Below, one piece after another: positions 7,782 through 14,773 of a stretch of DNA of 14,885 bases; the first letter of the stretch is position 1, and the number at the start of each line of letters is the position of its first letter. Location: assembly GCA_900550815.1 (NCBI GenBank), contig URTW01000028.1, forward strand, positions 1-14,885, given 5' to 3'. The translations under genes and the position numbers were made by a program. The notes beneath the pieces are model-generated. The model saw only the letters and a program-made list of their open reading frames with translations, made no database searches and had not been told where the DNA came from. This DNA comes from an uncultured Collinsella sp. Lineage in GTDB: Bacteria > Actinomycetota > Coriobacteriia > Coriobacteriales > Coriobacteriaceae.

Positions 7782-7802
7782 GAGCGCTTGTCCCTGCTGA
7801 TT

Positions 7803-7809
7803 AGGAAAG
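7803..7809 (+). promoter_or_regulatory. Ribosome binding site that fixes the focA start
   Basis: AGGAAAG at 7803-7809 lies 11 nt before ATG 7821. The longer in-frame option, TTG 7788, has no comparable site and would add an 11-residue stretch that is not FNT-like. Confidence 0.6.
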
Positions 7810-7820
7810 AAGTGATTGAC

Positions 7821-8660
7821 ATGGCAGATTCCAAGGCGGAGTACCCCGCTCCCGATTGCCTTGCGCCCGCCGCGATCGAGGCCAAGACCGAGGCCGCCGG
7901 CGTGACCAAGGCTAACCTGCCGGTCGCTAAGGCCTTTGTTTTGGCGATGTTCGCCGGCGCGTTCATTGCCTTCGGCGGCCTGTTCTTTACCGTGTTCTTG
8001 AGCGATAGCACGCTGGGCTGGGGCGCCCAGCGCGTCGTGGGCGGCCTGTGCTTTTGCCTGGGCCTGGTGCTGGTGCTGGTGTGCGGTGCTGAGCTGTTCA
8101 CCGGCAACTCGCTTATGGTCTGCGCGCTCAAGAGCAAAAAGATCACCCTGGCTCAGATGCTCAAGGCTTGGGGCGGCGTGTGGGTCGGCATGTTTGTCGG
8201 TTCCTTGTTCATCGGCGTTTTTGTGTACATGGCCGGCATCTATAAGCTCAACGGCGAGGCGGTCGCCAACTCCATGGTGAGCGTCGCCGCCGGCAAGGTG
8301 ACGATCGACTGGGTGACGATCTTCTTCCGCGGCATCCTGTGCAACATCTTTGTGTGCCTTGCCGTGTGGATCGGTACCGCAGGCAAGACCGTGGTCGATA
8401 AGGTCGTGGGCATTTTGCTGCCCATCGCCGCCTTTGTGGCCTGCGGTTTTGAGCACTGCGTCGCCAACATGTACTTTTTGCCCATGGGTGCCGTGATGCA
8501 CGCATGCGGCTACGGTGCCAAGGTCGCCGGCGCCGATGCCCTCAACGCTGCGGGCATTGCGTTTAACTTGTCCGCCGCCACGCTGGGCAACATCGTGGGC
8601 GGCGCGGTTCTGATCGCGCTCGGCTACTGGTTTATCTACGCTAAGAAGTCCGAGGCGTAA
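7821..8660 (+). CDS. focA: Formate channel FocA (FNT family)
   Basis: This 279-residue pentameric membrane channel moves formate across the cytoplasmic membrane, which fits supply to or balance with the hydrogenlyase encoded just upstream. The N-terminal 35 residues are soluble, followed by six hydrophobic segments. FNT signatures are visible: AELFTGNSLM with Thr94 (equivalent to E. coli FocA Thr91), GFEHCVANMYFLPMG with the central pore His212 (equivalent to His209), and a final LGNIVGGAVL helix. Both gating residues are kept at the same spacing as in E. coli. The start at ATG 7821 is preferred on RBS grounds. The gene lies 39 nt after hycI and is the last before a strong terminator, so it is probably co-transcribed with the hyf genes. 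A nitrite-type FNT is the main alternative, but context and motifs favour formate. Confidence 0.94.
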   Translation: MADSKAEYPAPDCLAPAAIEAKTEAAGVTKANLPVAKAFVLAMFAGAFIAFGGLFFTVFLSDSTLGWGAQRVVGGLCFCLGLVLVLVCGAELFTGNSLMVCALKSKKITLAQMLKAWGGVWVGMFVGSLFIGVFVYMAGIYKLNGEAVANSMVSVAAGKVTIDWVTIFFRGILCNIFVCLAVWIGTAGKTVVDKVVGILLPIAAFVACGFEHCVANMYFLPMGAVMHACGYGAKVAGADALNAAGIAFNLSAATLGNIVGGAVLIALGYWFIYAKKSEA

Positions 8661-8682
8661 GGTACCGTCTGTTTGATGTTGG

Positions 8683-8718
8683 GCCTCCCGCGGGGCGTTG
8701 CCGTGCGGGAGGCTTTTT
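8683..8718 (+). terminator. Rho-independent terminator after focA
   Basis: A perfect 9-bp GC stem (GCCTCCCGC at 8683-8691 with GCGGGAGGC at 8705-8713) and a 13-nt loop are followed directly by TTTTT. It lies 22 nt after the focA stop and closes the hyf-hyc-focA unit. Confidence 0.92.
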
Positions 8719-8782
8719 GGGTCTGGGGCTCGTTGCCGGGCTTTTGGCCTGTTGTGTTTGGCTGATGAAAGGGGTAATCGAG

Positions 8783-10900
8783 ATGACATCTGCTGTGAAG
8801 CGCGACGGTCGCGCCGTGGTGACCACATGCGGGGGATGCTATGCCGATTGCGCCTTTGCGGCACGCGTTGAGGACGGTCGCGTGGTGGCCGAGTTGCCGG
8901 TGCCGGGGCACCCGTGCGCGGCGCGAGCCCTATGCGCCCGCGGACGGCATCGTCTGGCAATGCCGTTTGACGAGCGCGACCGCATTTTGCACCCTATGCG
9001 TCGCCGTCGGGATGGCTCGGGATTCGATGCCGTGAGCTGGGACGAGGCGTTCGCGCAGATTGCAGCGCGCCTTGGGGAGATTGTTGACGAGCGCGGGCCT
9101 CGTGCACTGGGCATGACGCTCGGCGTCCCCACGTTCGACCGCTACTGGGCCTATCGTTTTATGCATGCGCTGGGCTCGCCCCACGTGTACGGTGCCGACG
9201 GTGCCTGCGAGGTAAGCCGGCTTACCGGTTGGGAGCACAGCCTGGGCTACAGCCCCGCCTCCGACCTGGCGCACACCGATTGCATCATGTATTTGGGGCG
9301 TTCCATTGTCGATTCGTCGACGATGGGGGCCGTTGATGCGCTCACCGATGCCCGTCGCCGTGGGGCGAAGATTATCGTGGTCGACCCCCGGCGCAGCGGC
9401 TCGGCTGCGCTTGCCGACCGCTGGCTTCGCGTGCGCCCGGGCTGCGACCTGGCCTTGCTGCTGGGCATTGCGCATGTGCTCATTGCCGAGGACTTATACG
9501 ACCGCGAGTTTGTTGCCCGCTATACCACGGGCTTTGACGAGCTGGCGCAGGCGGCCAGCGCTTGGACGCTTGAGTGGGCCGAGTCGATGTGCGACGTGCC
9601 AGCCGCAGAGATTGTCGCCACGGCGCGCGATCTCGCTGCCGCCGCGCCTGCCGCTGTGGTGGATGCGGGCTTTCATGGTGGCATCGGTATCGCGTATGCC
9701 AATAGCACCCAAACAGCGCGCGCTATCTGCCTGGTCGATGTGCTGTTGGGCTGCCTGGGGCATGTGGTCGGTGCGCTCAACCCGCCGACCCCGCTCGCGC
9801 TGGGCGACTTGGACCCTGCACGCTTTGCGACGCCGCCGGTGCCGCGTGTGCCCAAGTTGGGTTCCGAGCGTTATCCGCTCGTCGATCCGGTGCGCGGTCT
9901 GTGCACGACCATCGGTCAGTCGATTCTTACCGGGGACCTGCGCGGGCTGATCGTTTACGCCAGCAATCCCGGCGCGGGCTATGGCAATGCGCAAGCTTGG
10001 TTGGGCATTTTGCAGCAGCTCGACTTGCTCGTGACAATTGATATTCGCTGGTCCGAGACGGCGCGCGCTTCCGATTTCGTGCTGCCCGATGTTACGTATC
10101 TGGAGGCCGACCGCGGCGTGGGCACAGTGATGGGCGCTAACGATGCGCGTGTGTTCTACCGAAACGCCGTGCTGCCAGTCTTGCATGATGACACGAGGCC
10201 GGGGCGTGAGATCTTTGCCGGTCTGGCGCAGGCCTGCGGCGTGGGCGAGTACTTTCGGTTTACGTCTGACGATCTGGCGGCTGCCCAGGTGGCGCCTTTT
10301 GGGATCAATCTGGACGAGCTCAAGGTACGCGGCTGGGCCGACACGGGGGTTGCGTTGCCGTCGCGTACGGGCGAGCCGGCGATTCCCCTGGATGGCGGCA
10401 GGATTGCGCTGGCAAGCGACGTGTGGGAGCGAGCCGGTCTGGGTCGTGTACCCAACTGGATCGCTCCCATGGTGGAGCCCGGCCCGGGGATGTTTCGCCT
10501 CATTAGCGGCAACCGTCCCTTTGAGTCCCATACATCGCGCAGACTCGCGGCGGCCGGTGCCGCCGAGGCGGGGTCGGACTTGGACGCCGTGCAGATGAAT
10601 GCCGATGCTGCTGCGCGCATGGGCATCGCCGACGGCGAGGTCGTCGAACTCGTGAGCGATATGGGCCGCGACCGCGTGCGCGTGGAGACGACGCCCTATC
10701 TGCACCCGGCGTGCATCTTCACCTCGGCCGCTCCCGGCGGACGCGCATTCGGTGCTGAGGGTGGTGGCCGGCAGGCCCTGGGCGTCGGGCCGCTCGACCA
10801 CACGCCGCGGCGCTGGGACCCGTTGACGGGTGCCGCGCTCACTCAGGAAAATGCTGTTCGCGTGGAAAAGATCACGGAGCGCGAGGATAATGACGAGTAA
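8783..10900 (+). CDS. Molybdopterin (bis-MGD) oxidoreductase, cysteine type; formate dehydrogenase identity doubtful
   Basis: This 705-residue member of the DMSO reductase family binds bis-MGD and an N-terminal [4Fe-4S] cluster (Cys16, Cys19, Cys23, and Cys51 in LCARG). The metal-ligand position is Cys142, matching Sec140 of E. coli FdhF. It is followed by Glu rather than the His that formate dehydrogenases keep, and the residue matching FdhF Lys44 is Arg53. Blocks such as GLIVYASNPGAGYGNAQAW and SDFVLPDVTYLEADRG resemble thiosulfate/polysulfide reductase catalytic subunits. There is no Tat signal, so the protein is likely cytoplasmic, and no B or C subunit gene follows. The start at ATG 8783 has AAAGGGG 8 nt upstream; an upstream extension to 8717 would run into the terminator. 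The substrate is unknown. The enzyme may be an FHL-associated formate dehydrogenase variant or an unrelated oxyanion/sulfur reductase. Confidence 0.82.
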   Translation: MTSAVKRDGRAVVTTCGGCYADCAFAARVEDGRVVAELPVPGHPCAARALCARGRHRLAMPFDERDRILHPMRRRRDGSGFDAVSWDEAFAQIAARLGEIVDERGPRALGMTLGVPTFDRYWAYRFMHALGSPHVYGADGACEVSRLTGWEHSLGYSPASDLAHTDCIMYLGRSIVDSSTMGAVDALTDARRRGAKIIVVDPRRSGSAALADRWLRVRPGCDLALLLGIAHVLIAEDLYDREFVARYTTGFDELAQAASAWTLEWAESMCDVPAAEIVATARDLAAAAPAAVVDAGFHGGIGIAYANSTQTARAICLVDVLLGCLGHVVGALNPPTPLALGDLDPARFATPPVPRVPKLGSERYPLVDPVRGLCTTIGQSILTGDLRGLIVYASNPGAGYGNAQAWLGILQQLDLLVTIDIRWSETARASDFVLPDVTYLEADRGVGTVMGANDARVFYRNAVLPVLHDDTRPGREIFAGLAQACGVGEYFRFTSDDLAAAQVAPFGINLDELKVRGWADTGVALPSRTGEPAIPLDGGRIALASDVWERAGLGRVPNWIAPMVEPGPGMFRLISGNRPFESHTSRRLAAAGAAEAGSDLDAVQMNADAAARMGIADGEVVELVSDMGRDRVRVETTPYLHPACIFTSAAPGGRAFGAEGGGRQALGVGPLDHTPRRWDPLTGAALTQENAVRVEKITEREDNDE

Positions 10901-10952
10901 TTGACTCAGCTGATGTATTCGACTGATCCACGTTTCTTTTGAAAGGCCGCAC

Positions 10953-12410
10953 ATGAGCGATAGCCAGAACATGTCCGATGAGGTGCGCGCCCGTCTGCGC
11001 GCCATTCCTTCCGTCAACGAGCTGCTTGCCGAGTGGCCGGTGGTGAAGGCAGCGGGGGAGACCTGCGACGCGGTGGTGCATGCCGCCGTCACGGCCGAGC
11101 TCGACGAGGAGCGCGCCGCGATTCGTGCCGGTGCCGATCCGCGCTCCAAGCGCGAGCTGGCATCGGCCATCGAGTGGCGTGCGCATCGCTCCGCGCTGCC
11201 GAGCTTGCGTCCTGCCGTCAACGCCACGGGTGTCGTTATCCATACCAATCTGGGTCGCGCCCCGCTCGCGGAATCGGCCGCCAAGGCCGTGGCCGAGGTT
11301 GCGCGCGGGTATAGCACGCTCGAGTACAGCGTCGACACCTGCTCGCGCGGGTCGCGCAAGGAGCATGCCGCGCAACTGATCCGCTCACTCACCGGTGCCG
11401 AGGATGCGCTGGTCGTCAACAACAATGCCGCCGCGGTGCTGCTGGTGCTGGCGACTCATGCCGCGGGCAAAGAGGTTATCGTCAGCCGCGGCGAGCTTGT
11501 CGAGATCGGCGGCAGCTTCCGCATCCCCGAGGTCATGGCGGCTTCGGGCGCCAAACTCGTCGAGGTCGGCGCCACCAACCGCACGCATCTGGGCGACTAC
11601 GAGCGCGCCATCACGCCCGAAACGGCCATGATCTTGAAGGTTCATCCTTCCAACTATCGCATCGAGGGTTTTCACGAGGAAGTGAGCTCAAAGGAGCTCG
11701 CCGCGCTGGCCCATAAGCACGGCCTGCTGTTCTATGAGGACCAGGGCTCGGGGGCACTGTTGCCTGACGACATCTTGGTGCGCGGCGGCGAAGAGACTAC
11801 GCCGGCTTCTGTTTCGGCAGGGCTCGATCTGGTGTCATGCTCGGGCGATAAATTGCTCGGTGCCGCACAGGCGGGCATTATCATGGGCCGTCGCGAACTG
11901 GTCCAGGCCTGCGGCGCACATCCGCTCATGCGCGCTCTGCGTCCGGGCAAACTGGCTCTGTCGGCGCTCGAGGCTACGCTGCGAATCTACATGGACGGCG
12001 CCGATGTTGCCCATCGCGATATTCCGGTGCTCAGCATGCTCACGCTTCCGCAGGCTCATCTGGAGCGCCGCGCACGCAAGCTGCGCGAGCTGATGGTGGC
12101 GGGCCTCGATAAGGCTGGCTGCCCGTGTGCCGTTGAGTTGGAGATTGTCGAAGAATCGTCGACCCCCGGTGGCGGCTCGCTGCCTACCGTGGAGCTGCCC
12201 ACGATGTGCGTTGCCGTGCGTCTTGTTGACGAGCGCCTGACGGTCGACGCGCTCAAGCGCTCGCTTGTCCAGGACTTCGACACGCCGGTTGTCACGCGAA
12301 CCTCGCACGATCGCATTTTGTTTGATGTGCGCACACTCGTGGGCGACCGCGATATCGAGACAGCGGCGTCGACGCTTGCCGCATGCGTTGAGAAGGCGAT
12401 TGCTCGATGA
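10953..12410 (+). CDS. selA: L-seryl-tRNA(Sec) selenium transferase SelA
   Basis: This 485-residue PLP enzyme (E. coli SelA 463) converts Ser-tRNA(Sec) to Sec-tRNA(Sec) using selenophosphate. The SelA N-terminal domain is recognisable in LRAIPSVNELL. The catalytic core includes NATGVVIHTNLGRAPL, EYSVDTCSRGSR, NNNAAAVLLVL, SRGELVEIGGSFRIPEVM and HPSNYRIEGF. The PLP lysine is Lys300 in SCSGDKLLGAAQAG; the usual GGPQAG here reads GAAQAG. The ATG at 10953 is supported by GAAAGG with a 6-nt spacer. The gene follows the molybdoenzyme by 52 nt and overlaps selB by 4 nt (ATGA), so selA and selB are surely co-transcribed and probably translationally coupled. Confidence 0.96.
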   Translation: MSDSQNMSDEVRARLRAIPSVNELLAEWPVVKAAGETCDAVVHAAVTAELDEERAAIRAGADPRSKRELASAIEWRAHRSALPSLRPAVNATGVVIHTNLGRAPLAESAAKAVAEVARGYSTLEYSVDTCSRGSRKEHAAQLIRSLTGAEDALVVNNNAAAVLLVLATHAAGKEVIVSRGELVEIGGSFRIPEVMAASGAKLVEVGATNRTHLGDYERAITPETAMILKVHPSNYRIEGFHEEVSSKELAALAHKHGLLFYEDQGSGALLPDDILVRGGEETTPASVSAGLDLVSCSGDKLLGAAQAGIIMGRRELVQACGAHPLMRALRPGKLALSALEATLRIYMDGADVAHRDIPVLSMLTLPQAHLERRARKLRELMVAGLDKAGCPCAVELEIVEESSTPGGGSLPTVELPTMCVAVRLVDERLTVDALKRSLVQDFDTPVVTRTSHDRILFDVRTLVGDRDIETAASTLAACVEKAIAR

Positions 12411-14374
12411 GTGAGGTTCAAGCGCTGGTGGAGTGTCCCGTTATCGTAGGTACGGCGGGGCACGTCGACCACGGTAAGTCGGCGCTCATCGAGGCGCTGA
12501 CGGGTAAAACCCCCGACCGCCTGGAAGTTGAGCGTCGTCGCGGCATGACGGTTGAGCTTGGCTTTGGTGAGCTGGCGCTGCCGAGTGGCAAGATCGTGGG
12601 CCTGGTTGACGTGCCGGGCCATGCACATTACTTGCGCGCCATGGTGCAGGGTGCCACGGGCATCGACGTTGCCGTGTTGGTGGTATCGGCCGTCGAAGGC
12701 GTGATGCCGCAGACCCGCGAGCACGTGCACGTGCTGGAGCTGCTGGGTGTCACGCATATGGTGGTCGCGCTGACGATGTGTGACCTGGCCGATGCCGAGA
12801 TGACCGAGCTTGCCGAGCTCGACGTCGATGATTTTTTGTCGGGTACCGTGTTTGCGGACGCGCCGATCGTTCCCGTGTCGTCTAAGACGGGCGAGGGGAA
12901 TGATGCGCTGCTTGCCGCGCTCGACGAGTGCGTGGAGGCCTGGTGGGCTGCCTGTCGCGATCGCGCCGAGCGAACCGACGCCGCGCCGCGCCTGCCGATC
13001 GATCGCTGCTTTACGATCAAGGGTGCCGGCACCGTCGTGACGGGTACGCTGCACGACGCGCCGGGTGCGGTGGGTGATGAGCTGGTCGCGCTGCCGTCGC
13101 GCACGGTCTGTCGTGTGCGCGGGATTCAGGTTCATGGTGACACGCAGCGGGCGTTGCCCGGTCAGCGCGTGGCACTCAACCTGGTGGGCGACGGTGCCGC
13201 TTCGCTCGATCGCGGCGAGATGCTCGGTGTGGAAGGCCGTTTTGGCCAGACGCTGCGCTTTATGATGACGTTTACGTATTTGGGTCGCGAGGGAGCTAAG
13301 CCGCGTGTGCTCGAGTCGGGCGCGCGCGTGCACGTGATGGCGGGTACGGCCGAGGTTGTCGGCCGCATTATGCTCATGGAGGGCGAGGTTCCCATGGCGG
13401 TGGGCGAGACGCGAGTTGTGCAGGTACGCTTGGAGGATCCGTTGCCGCTGCGCGCCGGCGACCATGTCGTGGTGCTGTCCTATTCGCCGGTCATGCTTAT
13501 TGGCGGCGGGCGCGTGCTGCTTTCGCGCTGCCGTCGCTCGCGCGAGCTTGTTGAAGGGGAGCGTGCGCTGTACGCGGCGCTCGAGTCCGGCGATATCGCG
13601 GGCGGTGTGGGCGCTTGGTTGGCGCTGCAGACGCTGCCGGTTGCGGCGATTGATGTTGCCGAGGCTTTGGATCTTGGTATCGGCGAGGTCGATGCCGCAC
13701 TGCGCGGGTTGGTGGCGAAGGGCGCTGCTCGCGCGCTAGCTGGCTCGGATGGCTCGCTGTATGCAGATGCTTCCGCGCTCGACGCCGCGATGGATGCGCT
13801 GGCGGCGACTTTGTCAGCCATGCACGCGGCGGCTCCCAAGGAGACGGGCTTTACGCCCGGCGCCGTTGCCCATGCTGCGTGGCCTGCTGCTGATGAAGAC
13901 GTTGCCGCGGCTCTGATTGCCGAGGGCTGCTCGCGCGGCGTTTGTGCTGCCGAAGGCGCCGAGGTGTTCGACCCACACTCTGCAGCTGCCGCTGTGCGTG
14001 TGGTGCGCGAGGCCTGCGAGTGTATCGTTGCCTTGCTGGACGAGGCCGGCCTCGATGCGCCGACGTTACCCGAGGTGGGTGAACAGCTGCAGCTCGGTCG
14101 CGACACCATGACGCGTGCCCTGCGCGAGCTTTCGCTCAACCGCTCAATCGTGAAGGTCGAGCGCGATGTGGCCCTGTCCGCTGCCGCCGAGGCCCATGCG
14201 CGTGAGCTTGTTGCCGCTGCCATTGAGGCAGCCGGTGGCGCTGCTACCACGAGCGTGCTGCGCGAGGCCCTTGGTGTGTCGCGCAAACGCGCCATCAGCA
14301 TCTTGGAACACCTGGATGCCGTGCGCTTCACGATTCTCGACAAGGATGCCGGCGGCCTGCGCTCCCTACGCTAG
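12407..14374 (+). CDS. selB: Selenocysteine-specific elongation factor SelB
   Basis: This 655-residue translation GTPase (E. coli 614) delivers Sec-tRNA(Sec) to the ribosome at UGA codons marked by a SECIS hairpin. The G domain shows G1 GTAGHVDHGKSAL (residues 15-27), switch I RRGMTVELGF, and G3 DVPGH (68-72). The G4 site is TMCD (123-126) where TKxD/NKxD is expected, and SSKTGEG follows as the G5-like loop. EF-Tu-like beta-barrel domains II and III come next (FTIKGAGTVVTGTL). The C-terminal half holds winged-helix repeats that bind SECIS RNA, ending in LREALGVSRKRAISILEHLD. The G3 flank is also divergent, with PGHAHYLRAM in place of the usual PGHEKFIKNM-like sequence. Start ATG 12407 lies inside the selA stop. 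Together with selA and the downstream tRNA(Sec) gene it forms a complete selABC cluster. Confidence 0.95.
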   Translation: MSEVQALVECPVIVGTAGHVDHGKSALIEALTGKTPDRLEVERRRGMTVELGFGELALPSGKIVGLVDVPGHAHYLRAMVQGATGIDVAVLVVSAVEGVMPQTREHVHVLELLGVTHMVVALTMCDLADAEMTELAELDVDDFLSGTVFADAPIVPVSSKTGEGNDALLAALDECVEAWWAACRDRAERTDAAPRLPIDRCFTIKGAGTVVTGTLHDAPGAVGDELVALPSRTVCRVRGIQVHGDTQRALPGQRVALNLVGDGAASLDRGEMLGVEGRFGQTLRFMMTFTYLGREGAKPRVLESGARVHVMAGTAEVVGRIMLMEGEVPMAVGETRVVQVRLEDPLPLRAGDHVVVLSYSPVMLIGGGRVLLSRCRRSRELVEGERALYAALESGDIAGGVGAWLALQTLPVAAIDVAEALDLGIGEVDAALRGLVAKGAARALAGSDGSLYADASALDAAMDALAATLSAMHAAAPKETGFTPGAVAHAAWPAADEDVAAALIAEGCSRGVCAAEGAEVFDPHSAAAAVRVVREACECIVALLDEAGLDAPTLPEVGEQLQLGRDTMTRALRELSLNRSIVKVERDVALSAAAEAHARELVAAAIEAAGGAATTSVLREALGVSRKRAISILEHLDAVRFTILDKDAGGLRSLR

Positions 14375-14399
14375 GCCGGGCACCCGCCCCCGCCTCCTC

Positions 14400-14465
14400 A
14401 GTTGCGGTGAAATAGTTCCTGTTTTCGGCATCTAACGCCAAACCAGGATCTATTCCACCGCAACT
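14400..14465. repeat. Long imperfect intergenic palindrome (candidate dispersed element)
   Basis: The 22-nt arms at 14400-14421 and 14444-14465 are inverted copies with 20 of 22 matching positions (mismatches at 14410/14455 and 14416/14449). The 22-nt centre also has partial symmetry (TTT-CGGC and GCCAAA). It lies between selB and selC. No T-run follows the stem immediately, so it is not a typical intrinsic terminator. A REP-like or MITE-like repeat is possible; only one copy is seen here. Confidence 0.75.
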
Positions 14466-14479
14466 TCTTGCTCGTCTTT

Positions 14480-14510
14480 TTGGGATGGGGCCTGTTCGGT
14501 TTGGTAAAAT
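14480..14510 (+). promoter_or_regulatory. Possible selC promoter
   Basis: TAAAAT at 14505-14510 is a good -10 match and lies 12 nt before the mature tRNA 5' end. The best -35-like hexamer, TTGGGA at 14480-14485, is weak and 19 nt away. Confidence 0.3.
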
Positions 14511-14522
14511 ACCGCCGCACTT

Positions 14523-14619
14523 GGGAACGGATGGGCTCCGGTGGGCTCCGCGGTCCTCAAAACCGTTGCGAGGCGTGCAAAACGTCTTGGATGTGTTCGA
14601 TTCACATACGTTCCCGCCA
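14523..14619 (+). tRNA. selC: Selenocysteine tRNA, anticodon UCA
   Basis: The sequence folds as a bacterial tRNA(Sec). The acceptor strand is 14523-14530 with 14608-14615, seven pairs plus a G-A mismatch at the eighth. A 6-bp D stem (14533-14538 with 14543-14548) has the tight CGGU loop typical of tRNA(Sec). The anticodon stem is 14550-14554 with 14562-14566, and the loop CCTCAAA holds TCA at 14557-14559. A long variable arm has an 8-bp stem (14569-14576 with 14582-14589). The T arm is 14591-14607 with loop TTCGATT. Discriminator G at 14616 and an encoded CCA (14617-14619) end the gene. It lies 148 nt after selB and supplies the tRNA acted on by SelA and SelB. Confidence 0.95.
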
Positions 14620-14628
14620 CACGCTACC

Positions 14629-14683
14629 AGCGCTTTTGTGCTCGCGGTCTTGCTGCGTGCCGCAAAGGCGCTGTTTTGTTTTT
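14629..14683 (+). terminator. Probable Rho-independent terminator of selC
   Basis: AGCGCTTTTG (14629-14638) pairs with CAAAGGCGCT (14663-14672), with one T/G wobble in RNA. An inner GCGG/CCGC pairing is possible in the 24-nt loop. The stem is followed by GTTTTGTTTTT. It begins 9 nt after the tRNA CCA. Confidence 0.65.
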
Positions 14684-14773
14684 GCACGAGCTTTTCGTAG
14701 CGCCGCTATTTCGGCAGCGGTATTTAGCTTCGTGCACCGGGTTTTGAATGTGCCGATGGGGGTGGTTTGCCGT

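Noticed and set aside
7788..7820. focA start at TTG 7788
   Set aside because: ATG 7821 has a better ribosome binding site and gives residue numbering that matches E. coli FocA with a constant offset of 3.
8717..8782. Upstream start and hydrophobic N-terminal segment for the molybdoenzyme
   Set aside because: It would begin within the terminator T-run and GTG/ATG options there lack a ribosome binding site. The hydrophobic stretch has no twin-arginine motif. ATG 8783 is better supported.
8719..8782. Sigma-54 or strong sigma-70 promoter before the molybdoenzyme gene
   Set aside because: A GG/GC pair is present but with the wrong spacing for -24/-12, and no hexamer pair fits the sigma-70 consensus. 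A promoter must be somewhere here, but I cannot place it.
10901..10929. Promoter in the 52-nt gap before selA (TTGACT at 10901)
   Set aside because: The -35-like hexamer is good, but at 17 nt spacing the -10 position reads TGATCC, a poor match.
12408..12410. TGA at the end of selA as a selenocysteine codon
   Set aside because: It matches the normal SelA C-terminus length and forms the usual ATGA overlap with selB.
5587..13465. Other long - strand open frames (5587-7185, 6987-8960, 9494-11425, 12056-13465)
   Set aside because: All are shadows of well-supported + strand genes, with no recognisable domains or start signals.
14703..14720. Small hairpin CCGCT/AGCGG after selC as a second terminator
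   Set aside because: It has only 5 bp and no T-run follows. The hairpin at 14629-14683 is the better candidate.
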